Below, one piece after another: positions 1 through 7,991 of a DNA stretch of 33,033 nt. Every line of letters begins with the position of its first letter. The first letter of the stretch is position 1. The notes under the pieces were generated by a model. That model made no database searches and was not told where the DNA came from. It was given only the letters and a program-made list of their open reading frames with translations. This DNA is from an uncultured Bacillota bacterium (GTDB lineage Bacteria > Bacillota_I > Bacilli_A > RFN20 > CAG-449): assembly GCA_902493275.1 (NCBI GenBank), contig CABUOQ010000022.1:1-33033 (forward strand). Reading direction: 5' to 3'. The position numbers and the translations under genes were made by a program.

Positions 1-39
1 ACCTTAATCGTCATTTTAGCGTCGAAAGTAAAAAAATAG
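1..39 (+). CDS. infC: Translation initiation factor IF-3, C-terminal end only
   Basis: The window opens inside an ORF whose last 12 codons read TLIVILASKVKK and stop at TAG (37-39). The short hydrophobic strand followed by a basic tail resembles the usual IF-3 C-terminus. infC is also the expected gene directly upstream of rpmI and rplT in Firmicutes. IF-3 binds the 30S subunit and checks start-codon selection. The stop overlaps the AGGAGG of rpmI, so the genes form one operon. The identification rests mainly on synteny because so little of the gene is present. Confidence 0.8.
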   Translation, partial: TLIVILASKVKK

Positions 40-51
40 GAGGACAAAATC

Positions 52-246
52 ATGCCAAAAATGAAATCCAAAAAAGCTTTAACTAAAAGAGTTAAAGTTA
101 CTGGTAGTGGGCAATTAAAGAGACATTCAGCCTACATCTCTCACTTATCCCACAACAAATCACACAAGCAAATTCGTCAATTAAGAAAGGCTAGTATGGT
201 ATCAAAGTCAGACTACAAGAGAGTCAAAGACTTGATCCAACAATAA
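52..246 (+). CDS. rpmI: 50S ribosomal protein L35
   Basis: A 64-residue, very basic protein starting MPKMKSKKALTKRVK, the typical start of bacterial L35, and of normal length. It is a structural protein of the large ribosomal subunit. AGGAGG at 38-43 lies 8 bases before the ATG. It is the middle gene of infC-rpmI-rplT, with 13 bases between its stop and the start of rplT. In Firmicutes this operon is usually controlled by L20 binding to a leader upstream of infC, which would lie outside this window. Confidence 0.98.
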   Translation: MPKMKSKKALTKRVKVTGSGQLKRHSAYISHLSHNKSHKQIRQLRKASMVSKSDYKRVKDLIQQ

Positions 247-259
247 GGAGGTAATACAC

Positions 260-616
260 ATGAGAGTTAAAGGTGGAACTGTTACACTTGCAAGAAGAAA
301 AAAGACTTTAAAAAGAGCTAAAGGTTACTTCGGTTCAAAGCATCTTTTATACAAAACCGCTCACGAACAAGTAATGCACTCCTTACATTATGCTTACGTA
401 TCACGTCGCACAATTAAAAGAGACTACAGAAAATTATGGATTGTTCGTATCAATGCTGCATGCCGTCAATATGATATGAATTATTCAACCTTAATGCATG
501 GATTAAAACTTGCTGGTATCAATATGAATAGAAAAATGATTTCTGAATTAGCTATCACTGATGAAGAAGCATTTAAAGTTCTTGTTGAAAGTGCTAAAAA
601 AGCATTAACAAAATAA
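260..616 (+). CDS. rplT: 50S ribosomal protein L20
   Basis: 118 residues, the usual length for L20. The N-terminal arm is highly basic (MRVKGGTVTLARRKKTLKRA, then GYFGSKH), and the globular half carries the family segment RKLWIVRINAACR. L20 is an early 50S assembly protein that binds 23S rRNA. In Bacillus it also represses its own operon. AAGGAGGT at 245-252 precedes the ATG. It is the last gene of the operon, followed by a hairpin terminator at 644-672. Confidence 0.98.
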   Translation: MRVKGGTVTLARRKKTLKRAKGYFGSKHLLYKTAHEQVMHSLHYAYVSRRTIKRDYRKLWIVRINAACRQYDMNYSTLMHGLKLAGINMNRKMISELAITDEEAFKVLVESAKKALTK

Positions 617-643
617 TAAAAGTTTATCTAAAAAATTAAGAAT

Positions 644-672
644 AAGACGTGACATAAATGCTACGTCTTTTC
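644..672 (+). terminator. Rho-independent terminator of infC-rpmI-rplT
   Basis: AAGACGT (644-650) pairs with ACGTCTT (663-669), followed by a short T-run. It lies 28 bases after the rplT stop. Confidence 0.7.
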
Positions 673-686
673 TATTACTCAATTAA

Positions 687-715
687 TGTAACAACAAATC
701 TGTTACTTATATAAT
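687..715 (+). promoter_or_regulatory. Possible promoter for the riboswitch-MATE transcript
   Basis: A perfect TATAAT is at 710-715. The hexamer 17 bases upstream (TGTAAC, 687-692) is a poor -35. A start near 722 would place the whole structured leader in the transcript. Confidence 0.45.
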
Positions 716-730
716 TAACATAAGTCATCG

Positions 731-829
731 GAGGACTGACCGCCGCAGCGGTCGGGTATAAATTTACCCATAGTCGATAAGATGTCGAGTGCGCTCGGTT
801 ATTTTATAATAATCGGGCGCATTTTTATT
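731..829 (+). promoter_or_regulatory. Candidate guanidine-IV (mepA motif) riboswitch with intrinsic terminator
   Basis: Seen directly: GACT (734-737) pairs with AGTC (772-775) and encloses two hairpins. The first is GACCGC/GCGGTC (738-743/748-753) with loop CGCA; the second is GGGTA/TACCC (754-758/765-769). A further hairpin CGAG/CTCG (786-789/794-797) has loop TGCG, an exact complement of the CGCA loop, so the two loops can kiss. That hairpin shares bases with a 14-bp terminator stem, 790-803 with 808-821, followed by TTTTTATT. Kissing and termination are therefore mutually exclusive. Known: guanidine-IV riboswitches are kissing-loop ON switches upstream of MATE (mepA-like) exporters in Firmicutes. 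Inference: ligand binding favours the kiss and lets the MATE gene at 918 be transcribed. The class was assigned from architecture and context, not from a covariance-model search. Confidence 0.75.
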
Positions 830-917
830 AAAGATATCCTTTAAAAATTTATTCTTAATAAGAGTAATAAAAAGCATCTTAAAAGTAAATATATATGAAT
901 AGTGAGGTTATAAGTTT

Positions 918-2249
918 ATGAGAATTCAGCTTTCTGATCATTTCACATTTAAAAAATTAATAAAATTCGTTCTTCCATCTATCTTTATGATGATTGTAAC
1001 ATCCATTTATGGTGTTATCGATGGTTTGTTCGTCTCTAATTTTGTTGGAAAGACTCCATTTGCAGCTATAAATCTCATCATGCCTTTTGTTATGATTTTA
1101 GGTGGAGTTGGTTTTATGCTTGGAACTGGTGGCACAGCCCTTGTTTCTAAAATCATGGGCGAAGGTGACACTAAAAAAGCTAATCAAGTGTTTTCAATGA
1201 TAATTATAGCAACCTTAATTATTGGTATTGCATTAACAGCATTGGGTCAAACTTTTATGCGACCAGTTGCCAAACTGCTTGGTGCAAGTGAAAGTATGAT
1301 TGATTATAGCGTATTATATGGAAGAATTACAGTTGGTTTTACCATTGCATTTATGATGCAAAATGTCTTTCAAAGTTTCTTAGTTGCAGCTGAAAAACCT
1401 AAAATTGGTCTTGCGGTAACGATTATAGCTGGATGCACCAATATCGCATTAGATGCATTATTCGTCGCGGTTTTTAAGTGGGGTATTGTCGGTGCTGCGA
1501 TAGCCACTGGCATTGGCCAATTATTAGGTGGAATAATTCCTTTAATATTCTTTTTACGTAAAAACAATAGTTTATTACAGCTAGAAAAAACTAAGATTGA
1601 AATAAAACCGATAATAAGAGCATGCGGAAATGGTTCATCCGAACTTTTAACGAATGTTGCATCATCAATTGTTAGCATGTTATACAATCTTCAATTAATG
1701 GATTTTTTCGGAGAAGATGGCGTTTCAGCATATGGCGTTTTAATGTATGTCCAACTCGTTTTTGTAGCAATTGAAATCGGTTATTCAATTGGTAGTGCCC
1801 CTATTATCAGTTACAATTACGGAGCAAATAACAAAGTTGAACTTAAAAACGTCTTCAAAAAAAGCATAATTTGCATGAGTGTTTCTGGCATAGTTTTAAG
1901 TGTTATGGCTCAAATTCTAGCTATTCCACTTTCCAAATTGTTTGTCGGATATGATGAAGCATTATTTAACCTTACTGTGCATGCTTTTAGATTATATTCT
2001 TTCTCATACATATTTTCAGGAATTACAATTTATTCTTCTGGATTTTTTACATCACTCAACAATGGAGTTATTTCAGCTATAATTTCATTTTTACGTGCGC
2101 TTATATTCCAAATTATATTTGTGTTATTATTACCGATAATATTTGGGGTAGATGGAATATGGTGGGCAATGTTTGCAACCGAAGTTTGTGCGGTTATCGT
2201 CTCAATTTTCTTTTTCATCACAAAGTATAAAAAATATGGATATGCTTAA
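918..2249 (+). CDS. MATE family multidrug/guanidinium efflux transporter (MepA-like)
   Basis: 443 residues with about 12 hydrophobic segments. It has the MATE-family N-terminal pattern: a first helix with P and S, then IDGLFVSNFVG, then GTGGTALVSKIMGEGD at the end of TM2. The C-terminal half repeats the six-helix unit, with IGSAPIISYNYGA as counterpart of the first-half signature. MATE proteins export cationic compounds in exchange for Na+ or H+. The start is supported by a GAGGT at 904-908, ten bases before the ATG. The preceding structured leader looks like a guanidine-IV riboswitch, so guanidinium is the likely inducer and possibly a substrate; that is inference. It appears monocistronic and converges on the GerW-like gene, with 23 bases between the stops. 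Confidence 0.92.
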   Translation: MRIQLSDHFTFKKLIKFVLPSIFMMIVTSIYGVIDGLFVSNFVGKTPFAAINLIMPFVMILGGVGFMLGTGGTALVSKIMGEGDTKKANQVFSMIIIATLIIGIALTALGQTFMRPVAKLLGASESMIDYSVLYGRITVGFTIAFMMQNVFQSFLVAAEKPKIGLAVTIIAGCTNIALDALFVAVFKWGIVGAAIATGIGQLLGGIIPLIFFLRKNNSLLQLEKTKIEIKPIIRACGNGSSELLTNVASSIVSMLYNLQLMDFFGEDGVSAYGVLMYVQLVFVAIEIGYSIGSAPIISYNYGANNKVELKNVFKKSIICMSVSGIVLSVMAQILAIPLSKLFVGYDEALFNLTVHAFRLYSFSYIFSGITIYSSGFFTSLNNGVISAIISFLRALIFQIIFVLLLPIIFGVDGIWWAMFATEVCAVIVSIFFFITKYKKYGYA

Positions 2250-2272
2250 TTATATTTAAACAAAAAGCAGTT

Positions 2273-2671
2273 TTACTCTTTGTTTTTTTGTTTACTTTTT
2301 TTGATTGCATTAATAAATAATTCTAATAACTTATCAAACAAAGTATCTCCTTGTTCCACTCTTAGAATTTGGGCTGATTCATTATCAATTAAGATAAAAG
2401 CAATCGGTGATATATTTACTCCACCTAATGTACCGCCCCCAAAGGGAAGTTCATCTTCATTTTCAACAAGATTATTAGTGATAATTTTATTATTTTTTGT
2501 TTCAAACTCACTTCCCCCTACACCAAACCCAAAACTAATTCTACTCAAAGGAATTAATGTTCTATTATCATCAACTTTCACTGGTGTCCCCACTACTTTT
2601 GATGAATCAACTAACATATTTATACTTTGAAGTGATTGTCCTAGCATCGCATTAAATTTATGTTCTTTCAT
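2273..2671 (-). CDS. GerW/YtfJ family sporulation-associated protein
   Basis: 132 residues. Family features visible: an N-terminal helix (LGQSLQSINMLVDSSKVVGTPV), the IPLSRISFGFGVGGSEF core, a Gly-rich FGGGTLGGVNISPIAFILI strand, and a Lys-rich tail. In Bacillus subtilis YtfJ (GerW) is needed for normal spore germination, but homologues also occur in non-spore-formers. It overlaps the upstream DUF2953 gene by 14 bases, the same pairing as ytfI-ytfJ in Bacillus. No other sporulation gene is in the window, so spore formation cannot be concluded. Confidence 0.88.
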   Translation of the reverse strand: MKEHKFNAMLGQSLQSINMLVDSSKVVGTPVKVDDNRTLIPLSRISFGFGVGGSEFETKNNKIITNNLVENEDELPFGGGTLGGVNISPIAFILIDNESAQILRVEQGDTLFDKLLELFINAIKKSKQKNKE

Positions 2672-3131
2672 AATTTTTTCCTTTCAACAATGATAAAACT
2701 AAAGTTATTAAATTTATTTTAAACTTCAAATAAATATCAAATTTATTTTGTGCATTTTCTTGATATGCAAACTTAAAATTTTCAATTTTATTTTTGATTT
2801 TAAAAAATATATAAGGATAAATGAAATTTAACGTGCTTAAAAAATTATTATGTAAAATATAATTATTAACTTTTGTATCAAGACACACCCTAGCATTTAA
2901 AATTTTTACCGCATTAAATGTTTGAGCTTCTTGTTTATGTTTAGCTTTAGATTCTGAAAGAAATCGATTCAAGTTTTTAGCTATAAAATATTGGTATTTA
3001 TTTTCTTTAAGATAAAAAATTGGTAATTTAAATAGCTTCACTATCAATCTTCTTTCATTTAATGATACCTCAATAAAAACATTGCTTATAAGTATCAAAA
3101 TGGCTATAAAAATTATGACAATATATCTCAT
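2658..3131 (-). CDS. DUF2953 (YtfI-like) membrane-anchored protein
   Basis: 157 residues. One N-terminal hydrophobic segment (about residues 2-22) is followed by a Lys-rich region. A second region (about 105-152) carries FKIKNKIENFKF and ends with KINLITLVLSLLKG, like the DUF2953 C-terminus. Bacillus YtfI is about 220 residues, so this copy is short, with the middle reduced. The stop lies 14 bases inside the GerW-like gene, implying coupled translation. Function unknown. The assignment leans on gene order as well as on sequence pattern. Confidence 0.65.
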   Translation of the reverse strand: MRYIVIIFIAILILISNVFIEVSLNERRLIVKLFKLPIFYLKENKYQYFIAKNLNRFLSESKAKHKQEAQTFNAVKILNARVCLDTKVNNYILHNNFLSTLNFIYPYIFFKIKNKIENFKFAYQENAQNKFDIYLKFKINLITLVLSLLKGKNYERT

Positions 3132-3170
3132 ATAATTATTTTGTGCATAACTAATAATATTAATACAAAC

Positions 3171-3201
3171 AAAAAATCTACATCGAATATGTAGATTTTT
3201 T
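3171..3201. terminator. Bidirectional hairpin terminator
   Basis: AAAAAATCTACAT (3171-3183) pairs perfectly with 3189-3201 around a five-base loop. The flanking A/T runs let it work on both strands. It ends the minus-strand ezrA-iscS-thiI-small-ORF transcript before the DUF2953 gene. Confidence 0.8.
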
Positions 3202-3218
3202 ACTATTAAAAGCGATAA

Positions 3219-3377
3219 TTAGTCTTGATCATTTTCTTCTTGATTTTCATAATCATCATCACGATAATCAAGATCTTTAGAATATTCACCTGGTTGAGGG
3301 AATTGATAAGTTGGGACTCCCATCATTCCATCGTTATTGTTTTGATGTTGATTTTGTCTATTTCTATTTTTGCTCAT
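3219..3377 (-). CDS. Small acidic hydrophilic protein, 52 residues, unknown
   Basis: The ORF begins MSKNRNRQNQHQNNN and ends in a very acidic tail (DYRDDDYENQEENDQD), with GVPTYQFPQPGEYSKDLD in between. A strong Shine-Dalgarno GGAGGTG (3382-3388) sits just upstream, and a perfect hairpin terminator follows the stop by about 20 bases, so the unit looks expressed. It begins 40 bases after the thiI stop on the same strand and is probably co-transcribed. No cysteine, membrane segment or known motif. The Asn/Gln-rich head and Asp/Glu-rich tail suggest a disordered protein. Function not recognised. Confidence 0.7.
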   Translation of the reverse strand: MSKNRNRQNQHQNNNDGMMGVPTYQFPQPGEYSKDLDYRDDDYENQEENDQD

Positions 3378-3417
3378 AAAGCACCTCCGAAGAGTATTTT
3401 GTCCATAAATTTAAATT

Positions 3418-4608
3418 TTATAACAAATCAGAAAATTCTTCTTTCTCATCATCATTGATGATTATAGTTTCAACATTATTTGCGCATTCGCTAACTAAAT
3501 CTAAATAATTAAATTTTGCTTCATATTCTAATACTTTTTCAAGATTTGGCGCGGTTGTTGGATCTTTTACTTCAAATATAGTGCAACAATCCTCATATGG
3601 GCGAATAGAAATATCGTAAGTTTGAATACGACGTGATATTTTAATAATATCTATTTTATCTATTACATCTAATGGTCTAATAACTGGTAAAGATGAAACC
3701 TTTTCAATGACTTGAATAGATTTTAAGGTTTGAGAGGCAACTTGCCCAATGGACTCTCCATTAGCAATAACTAAGTCATTATGATTCTTAGCAATTATAC
3801 AGGCAATTCTATACATCATTCGTCGCATAATCGTTATCGCATATGAGACAGGAACATGACGATATATCTCTTCTTGTAATTTAGTAAATGGCACCACGTA
3901 TAACTTAATTGATTCTTGATAATTATTCAAAGTTTTCAAAATATCTTTTATCTTATCGATAACTCCAGAGGATGTATATGGTGGAGAAGCAAAATGAATA
4001 CATTCAATTTTTATTCCTCGTTTCATCATTAAATACGTGGCAACTGGTGAATCGATTCCACCAGAAAGCATCATAAGAGCTTTTCCCCCTATTCCGAGAG
4101 GATAACCACCTTGTCCTAATTCTTCTTTAGTAAAAATATAGGTGTCTTTTTCTCGAATAGTAATTGAAATTAATAGCTCTGGATTATGAACATCAACTTT
4201 ATAATCCGTATTTTTTAAAATCTCACCCGCGACGAGACGATTTATATCATCGGAGTGATATGGAAAAGACTTATCTGCTCTTTTAGTCTTAATTTTAAAC
4301 GTACTTTTACCTTCCTCTTGAGCCAAATTTAAACATAGTTTTTTTATTTGCTCTAAATCATTATCAGTACGAAAAACAGGAGATATCGAATATAATCCTG
4401 ACACATCTAACAAGCGATTTCTGACTTTAAAATAATCTTCACCATTAAGATGAATATAAGTATGATCATGTTTTATTTCAAAATAAAGTTTGTCAAATTT
4501 TTTTAAAGCATGTTTGATATTTTTACCTAATAGGCGAATAAAATCACCCTTGTTTTTTCCTTTTGTAGATAATTCACCATATCTAACCATGATAATATTT
4601 GCTTGCAT
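3418..4608 (-). CDS. thiI: tRNA 4-thiouridine sulfurtransferase ThiI
   Basis: 396 residues. An N-terminal ferredoxin-like/THUMP region (about 1-165) precedes a PP-loop AANH domain with SGGIDSP at 182-188. The catalytic-type cysteine lies in RPYEDCCTIFEVKDP (Cys341/Cys342). The protein ends soon after and has no C-terminal rhodanese domain, as is usual in Firmicutes. ThiI adenylates U8 of tRNA and inserts sulfur to make s4U. The sulfur comes from the cysteine desulfurase encoded directly upstream, 25 bases away. AAGGAG precedes the ATG. Whether it also serves thiamine synthesis cannot be judged; without rhodanese the tRNA role is the safer call. Confidence 0.96.
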   Translation of the reverse strand: MQANIIMVRYGELSTKGKNKGDFIRLLGKNIKHALKKFDKLYFEIKHDHTYIHLNGEDYFKVRNRLLDVSGLYSISPVFRTDNDLEQIKKLCLNLAQEEGKSTFKIKTKRADKSFPYHSDDINRLVAGEILKNTDYKVDVHNPELLISITIREKDTYIFTKEELGQGGYPLGIGGKALMMLSGGIDSPVATYLMMKRGIKIECIHFASPPYTSSGVIDKIKDILKTLNNYQESIKLYVVPFTKLQEEIYRHVPVSYAITIMRRMMYRIACIIAKNHNDLVIANGESIGQVASQTLKSIQVIEKVSSLPVIRPLDVIDKIDIIKISRRIQTYDISIRPYEDCCTIFEVKDPTTAPNLEKVLEYEAKFNYLDLVSECANNVETIIINDDEKEEFSDLL

Positions 4609-4633
4609 TCTTACTTCTCCTTGCCATCAAAAT

Positions 4634-5755
4634 TTATTTAATACTATTTATTATATTTTTTAATTCTTTAATAAACACATCTATTTCTTCTAATGTATTT
4701 TCATAAGAAAAAGATATTCTTAAGGAATTAGCGCTTATCCAATCGGACTTATCCATAGCCCTTAAAACATATGAATCAGAATTTTTCTTAGATGAACATG
4801 CCGATTTGGTTGAAACATATATTTCGCGATTAGATAGAGCCTCGGCCACGACTGAACCCTTTTTGCTACATGAAAAAGAAATGATATACGGGGAACACTT
4901 TTCATTAGAATTTAATATTACCCCCGGAACTTCATTTAATTTATTCACTAAATATAAATTTAAATTTTTTACATATTTATATCTTTCATACTGCTTGTCA
5001 AAAGCAATTCTAAGTGCTTTAGCTAGTGCTATTTCTCCTGGAACGTTTGTGGTTCCAGAACGCATATTATATTGATGTCCCCCACCATTTATTTGAGGAA
5101 TTAAATCAACACTTTTTCTTTTAATTAAAATACCTGAAGATTTAAAGGAATTTATCTTATGGCCAGATAAAGAAATCAAATCAACATCGCTATAATCTAT
5201 ATCAATCTTACCAATTGCCTGTGTGGCATCACTATGAAAATATATTTTAGGATATTTTTTTATTGACGAAGCGATTTCGCTGATTGGTTGAATTGCTCCA
5301 GTTTCATTATTAACCGCCATGATAGAAACCAAAATTGTATTATCTTTAATTGCTGAAATCACCTTATCACAAGAAATAACTCCATTTTCATCTGGTAAAA
5401 GATAGGTAACTTCAAACCCATAAAGTTCTTCTAATTGCTTACATGTATTAATAACCGATAGATGTTCTATCGCCGTTGTAATAATATGTTTCCCACGATT
5501 TTGATATCTAAAAGCCACTCCTTTTATCGCCAAATTATTAGACTCACTAGCTCCTGAAGTAAATATTATTTCTTCTTCACTCGCATTAAAAAAACTGGCT
5601 GCTTGCTCTCGTGCTTTTTTTTCAATTTGTGAAGCTAACATTCCTTCTTTATGCGTAGATGATGAATTAGCAAAAAATTGCTTAGTAGCAATATTAAAAC
5701 TATTCAAAACCTCATCATTGATTTTTGTTGTAGCAGCATTATCAAAATAAATCAT
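4634..5755 (-). CDS. Cysteine desulfurase (IscS/NifZ type), sulfur donor to ThiI
   Basis: 373 residues, a fold-type I PLP enzyme. It starts IYFDNAATT, has the PLP lysine in SLSGHK (Lys200), the histidine in AIEHLS (His98), and the catalytic cysteine in STKSACSS (Cys320). It converts cysteine to alanine and passes a persulfide to acceptors. Its position between ezrA and thiI matches Bacillus nifZ, the dedicated partner of ThiI for s4U. Spacing is 48 bases to ezrA and 25 to thiI, an operon arrangement. AGGTGAT lies before the ATG. Confidence 0.95.
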   Translation of the reverse strand: MIYFDNAATTKINDEVLNSFNIATKQFFANSSSTHKEGMLASQIEKKAREQAASFFNASEEEIIFTSGASESNNLAIKGVAFRYQNRGKHIITTAIEHLSVINTCKQLEELYGFEVTYLLPDENGVISCDKVISAIKDNTILVSIMAVNNETGAIQPISEIASSIKKYPKIYFHSDATQAIGKIDIDYSDVDLISLSGHKINSFKSSGILIKRKSVDLIPQINGGGHQYNMRSGTTNVPGEIALAKALRIAFDKQYERYKYVKNLNLYLVNKLNEVPGVILNSNEKCSPYIISFSCSKKGSVVAEALSNREIYVSTKSACSSKKNSDSYVLRAMDKSDWISANSLRISFSYENTLEEIDVFIKELKNIINSIK

Positions 5756-5803
5756 TTACAATCACCTATAATATCGTATGTAATACTTTTTTTATAAAAT
5801 GGA

Positions 5804-7519
5804 TTATTTTCCCGTCTCCGGGAGATTTTTCTTTATAACATTAAGCGATTCATCCCAAGCACGAATAAAATCACCTTCGAAGAATGCTTTTTCTGCTTTT
5901 AATATTCCTGTTCTTGCATCATAGAAGCCCTCTTTAAAAACATTCGCGCGAACTATAGATTCTTCGGCTTTCTTCGCCTCATCGGTTAAATTTTTCATTT
6001 GTTCAGTGATTAATTTAATATTATCTTTTAATGGAATTAGATTTTGTTTAATGCTTTCAACATCTATCGGAAGTCTTTGAGCGATTTCTCCAATTTGATT
6101 AATATAAGCATATGATTGATTAAATACACTTTTAAATCTACTAAATAAATCATTGACATTTATCTGTCTTAATTCGCTCTCATAATCTTTCAAAATAATA
6201 TAGGCATCAGCAATATATTTATACGCTTCTTCAACATTGACTTTTAAAGATGATAAATATGTATGAACTCCCGTTATATCATTATTTATAACATCCATCG
6301 CATCAGATAGATCTCGTAGTCTTTTTGATAGATTAGAATAAGGTTGTTGACTTGAAGAATGGACATAATTATCTAACGTTCTTTTTATCGTTCCTAAATT
6401 ATTAATATCGTTTTGTATTTTTTCTAGATCGTCCATAGAGGTGTCTTTTAAAATATATGTTCCTTTATAATTAGGAATAAGTCTTTTTAACTTTATGAAC
6501 TTATTTTCTATCTCATAAGATCCATTATATATTTTGTCATAATTTAGATTGAAATATTCTTTTGATTTAACTTCATCATCAAAGTCCTTCGCCATTTTGA
6601 TTATGGCATCTCTTATTTGAAATAACTCATATTCAACATTTTTAGATTGAAAATTTACTAGGCGCACTTTAATGTTTTCCAAAGTCGAATTAAAATACTC
6701 TAAGCTTGATTGAACCTTTAAATGGTGTAGAGGATAACCTTTATTTGTAAGATCATTATACGTATTTTGTAAATCAACGATGCTATTAGGAATAACAACA
6801 TATGTTAAAGTTACTAATTTAGGTAAAATATCTATCGCTTTATCTAAAGCTTCGATGACCTTTTCAATTTCAGGGAATTTTTCTTTCGATTCTTCATAAT
6901 GTGCCGCGGACAACAATTTCTCTGAATCGATAAAATATTGTTCCAGTTTATCAAAGACCGCAGTAAAAGAACTTTCAATATATTTTAATTCATTTTTTTT
7001 CGAATCAAATCTCTCTCTAATCTCTCTAAATTGACGTCTATATCTTAATATTTCTTGACGATTTTCTTCATCTACATTGACAATTTGGCTTAAAGAGTCG
7101 GCTAGCTTATCATATTGTATTTCAAGTTTATTAACGCTCTCTTTAGCAACTTCTATCTGTTCTTTAACATTTTTATATTTTTTATCAGTCAAAAGACGAT
7201 TCAACTCATTTATAGCGCTATGAGCTACAGCATCTTCTTGACTCATTATTTTTTTATATGCGTCATTATTAATCGCATAAATATGTTCATATTCGATATT
7301 AGCTTGAGCAATTGAATTTACTCTTTTTAATTCATCATATAATTGAACAGAAAGTAAATTATGAATTTTATCATATCTTTTTATAATTTCATTTACATGT
7401 TTTTTAATATGAATATTACGTGAAAATATCACATAAATTATTATTCCAATTACAACCACACCAATGGCGATGGAAATTGCAATAATTATATTTTTACTAT
7501 CAATATTCAAATTAATCAT
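5804..7519 (-). CDS. ezrA: Septation ring formation regulator EzrA
   Basis: 571 residues. One N-terminal transmembrane helix (about residues 10-32) is followed by a cytoplasmic, almost wholly alpha-helical spectrin-like region rich in Lys, Glu, Asn and Ile. Length and topology match EzrA (about 560-575). It ends with the segment FFEGDFIRAWDESLNVIKK, similar to the EzrA C-terminus. EzrA binds FtsZ at the membrane, prevents extra Z-rings and links division to cell-wall synthesis. Placement upstream of iscS and thiI is the Bacillus order. GGAGG precedes the ATG. It is the first gene of the minus operon and diverges from rpsD. Confidence 0.93.
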   Translation of the reverse strand: MINLNIDSKNIIIAISIAIGVVVIGIIIYVIFSRNIHIKKHVNEIIKRYDKIHNLLSVQLYDELKRVNSIAQANIEYEHIYAINNDAYKKIMSQEDAVAHSAINELNRLLTDKKYKNVKEQIEVAKESVNKLEIQYDKLADSLSQIVNVDEENRQEILRYRRQFREIRERFDSKKNELKYIESSFTAVFDKLEQYFIDSEKLLSAAHYEESKEKFPEIEKVIEALDKAIDILPKLVTLTYVVIPNSIVDLQNTYNDLTNKGYPLHHLKVQSSLEYFNSTLENIKVRLVNFQSKNVEYELFQIRDAIIKMAKDFDDEVKSKEYFNLNYDKIYNGSYEIENKFIKLKRLIPNYKGTYILKDTSMDDLEKIQNDINNLGTIKRTLDNYVHSSSQQPYSNLSKRLRDLSDAMDVINNDITGVHTYLSSLKVNVEEAYKYIADAYIILKDYESELRQINVNDLFSRFKSVFNQSYAYINQIGEIAQRLPIDVESIKQNLIPLKDNIKLITEQMKNLTDEAKKAEESIVRANVFKEGFYDARTGILKAEKAFFEGDFIRAWDESLNVIKKNLPETGK

Positions 7520-7571
7520 ATGTCTTCCTCCATATATACAAACTACTAAAATACTTAGTTAACTCATTTTG

Positions 7572-7600
7572 AGTATAACATTTATTTAATAAATATTAAA
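7572..7600 (-). promoter_or_regulatory. Probable ezrA promoter
   Basis: On the minus strand an extended -10, TGTTATACT (TATACT at 7577-7572), lies about 50 bases upstream of the ezrA start. The -35 (TTTAAT, 7600-7595, spacing 17) is weak. Confidence 0.45.
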
Positions 7601-7813
7601 TAATCGCTTATTATTTTTTGAAATCTCCATCTAATAAAATTTTATAACGACATATTATTTTTCTAATTGACAAAAATTGTCTTTATTTTCATTCATATAT
7701 TTTATTCTTACTCATTAGTTTTTAGTATTTTCATATCGCTGAACCAGTTTTTTAACAATTATTCACTCATCATAAATTTATAGTAAAAAATATGAATTTT
7801 AAGGTGTTTTTTG

Positions 7814-7841
7814 TTGACAATAAATGAATAATTATTATAAG
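7814..7841 (+). promoter_or_regulatory. rpsD promoter
   Basis: Perfect -35 TTGACA (7814-7819), spacer 16, -10 TATAAG (7836-7841). The start would be near 7848, giving a leader of about 145 bases before rpsD. The stretch 7601-7813 upstream of it holds no ORF; only a short inverted repeat GACAA-AAA-TTGTC (7669-7681) was seen. Confidence 0.75.
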
Positions 7842-7849
7842 ATTATAAA

Positions 7850-7983
7850 GCATGTGATGTAGCTTATAGATACACCCTGTCCGACGAGCGTCATAAAAAG
7901 TAGTCAAGCTAAATAGACGAAGACGTTTCACCCGAGGCAATGGAATCTATACCTATAACTTTATCATGCGATAAAGAAAGGAG
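7850..7983 (+). promoter_or_regulatory. rpsD: Structured rpsD mRNA leader, candidate S4 autoregulatory element
   Basis: The leader contains long-range pairings GCATG/CATGC (7850-7854 with 7965-7969) and TATAGAT/ATCTATA (7865-7871 with 7945-7951). These enclose a GC-richer core containing GACG and CGTC segments. A competing perfect hairpin CTTTATC/GATAAAG (7959-7965 with 7970-7976, loop ATGC) ends just before the Shine-Dalgarno AAGGAG (7978-7983). The hairpin and the long-range stem use the same bases. Known: S4 represses its own rpsD mRNA in Bacillus. Inference: S4 binding shifts between these folds to control translation. Confidence 0.6.
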
Positions 7984-7991
7984 AAAAAAAC

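Noticed and set aside
731..829. T-box, SAM, preQ1 or fluoride riboswitch upstream of the MATE gene
   Set aside because: None of their conserved motifs was seen; the kissing-loop plus terminator layout fits guanidine-IV better.
2280..2630. 116-codon plus-strand ORF opposite the GerW-like gene
   Set aside because: Its opposite strand encodes a clear GerW-family protein; the plus-strand product has no recognisable pattern.
7669..7681. Inverted repeat GACAA-AAA-TTGTC as an operator
   Set aside because: Short, AT-rich and more than 130 bases from either likely promoter -10; could be chance.
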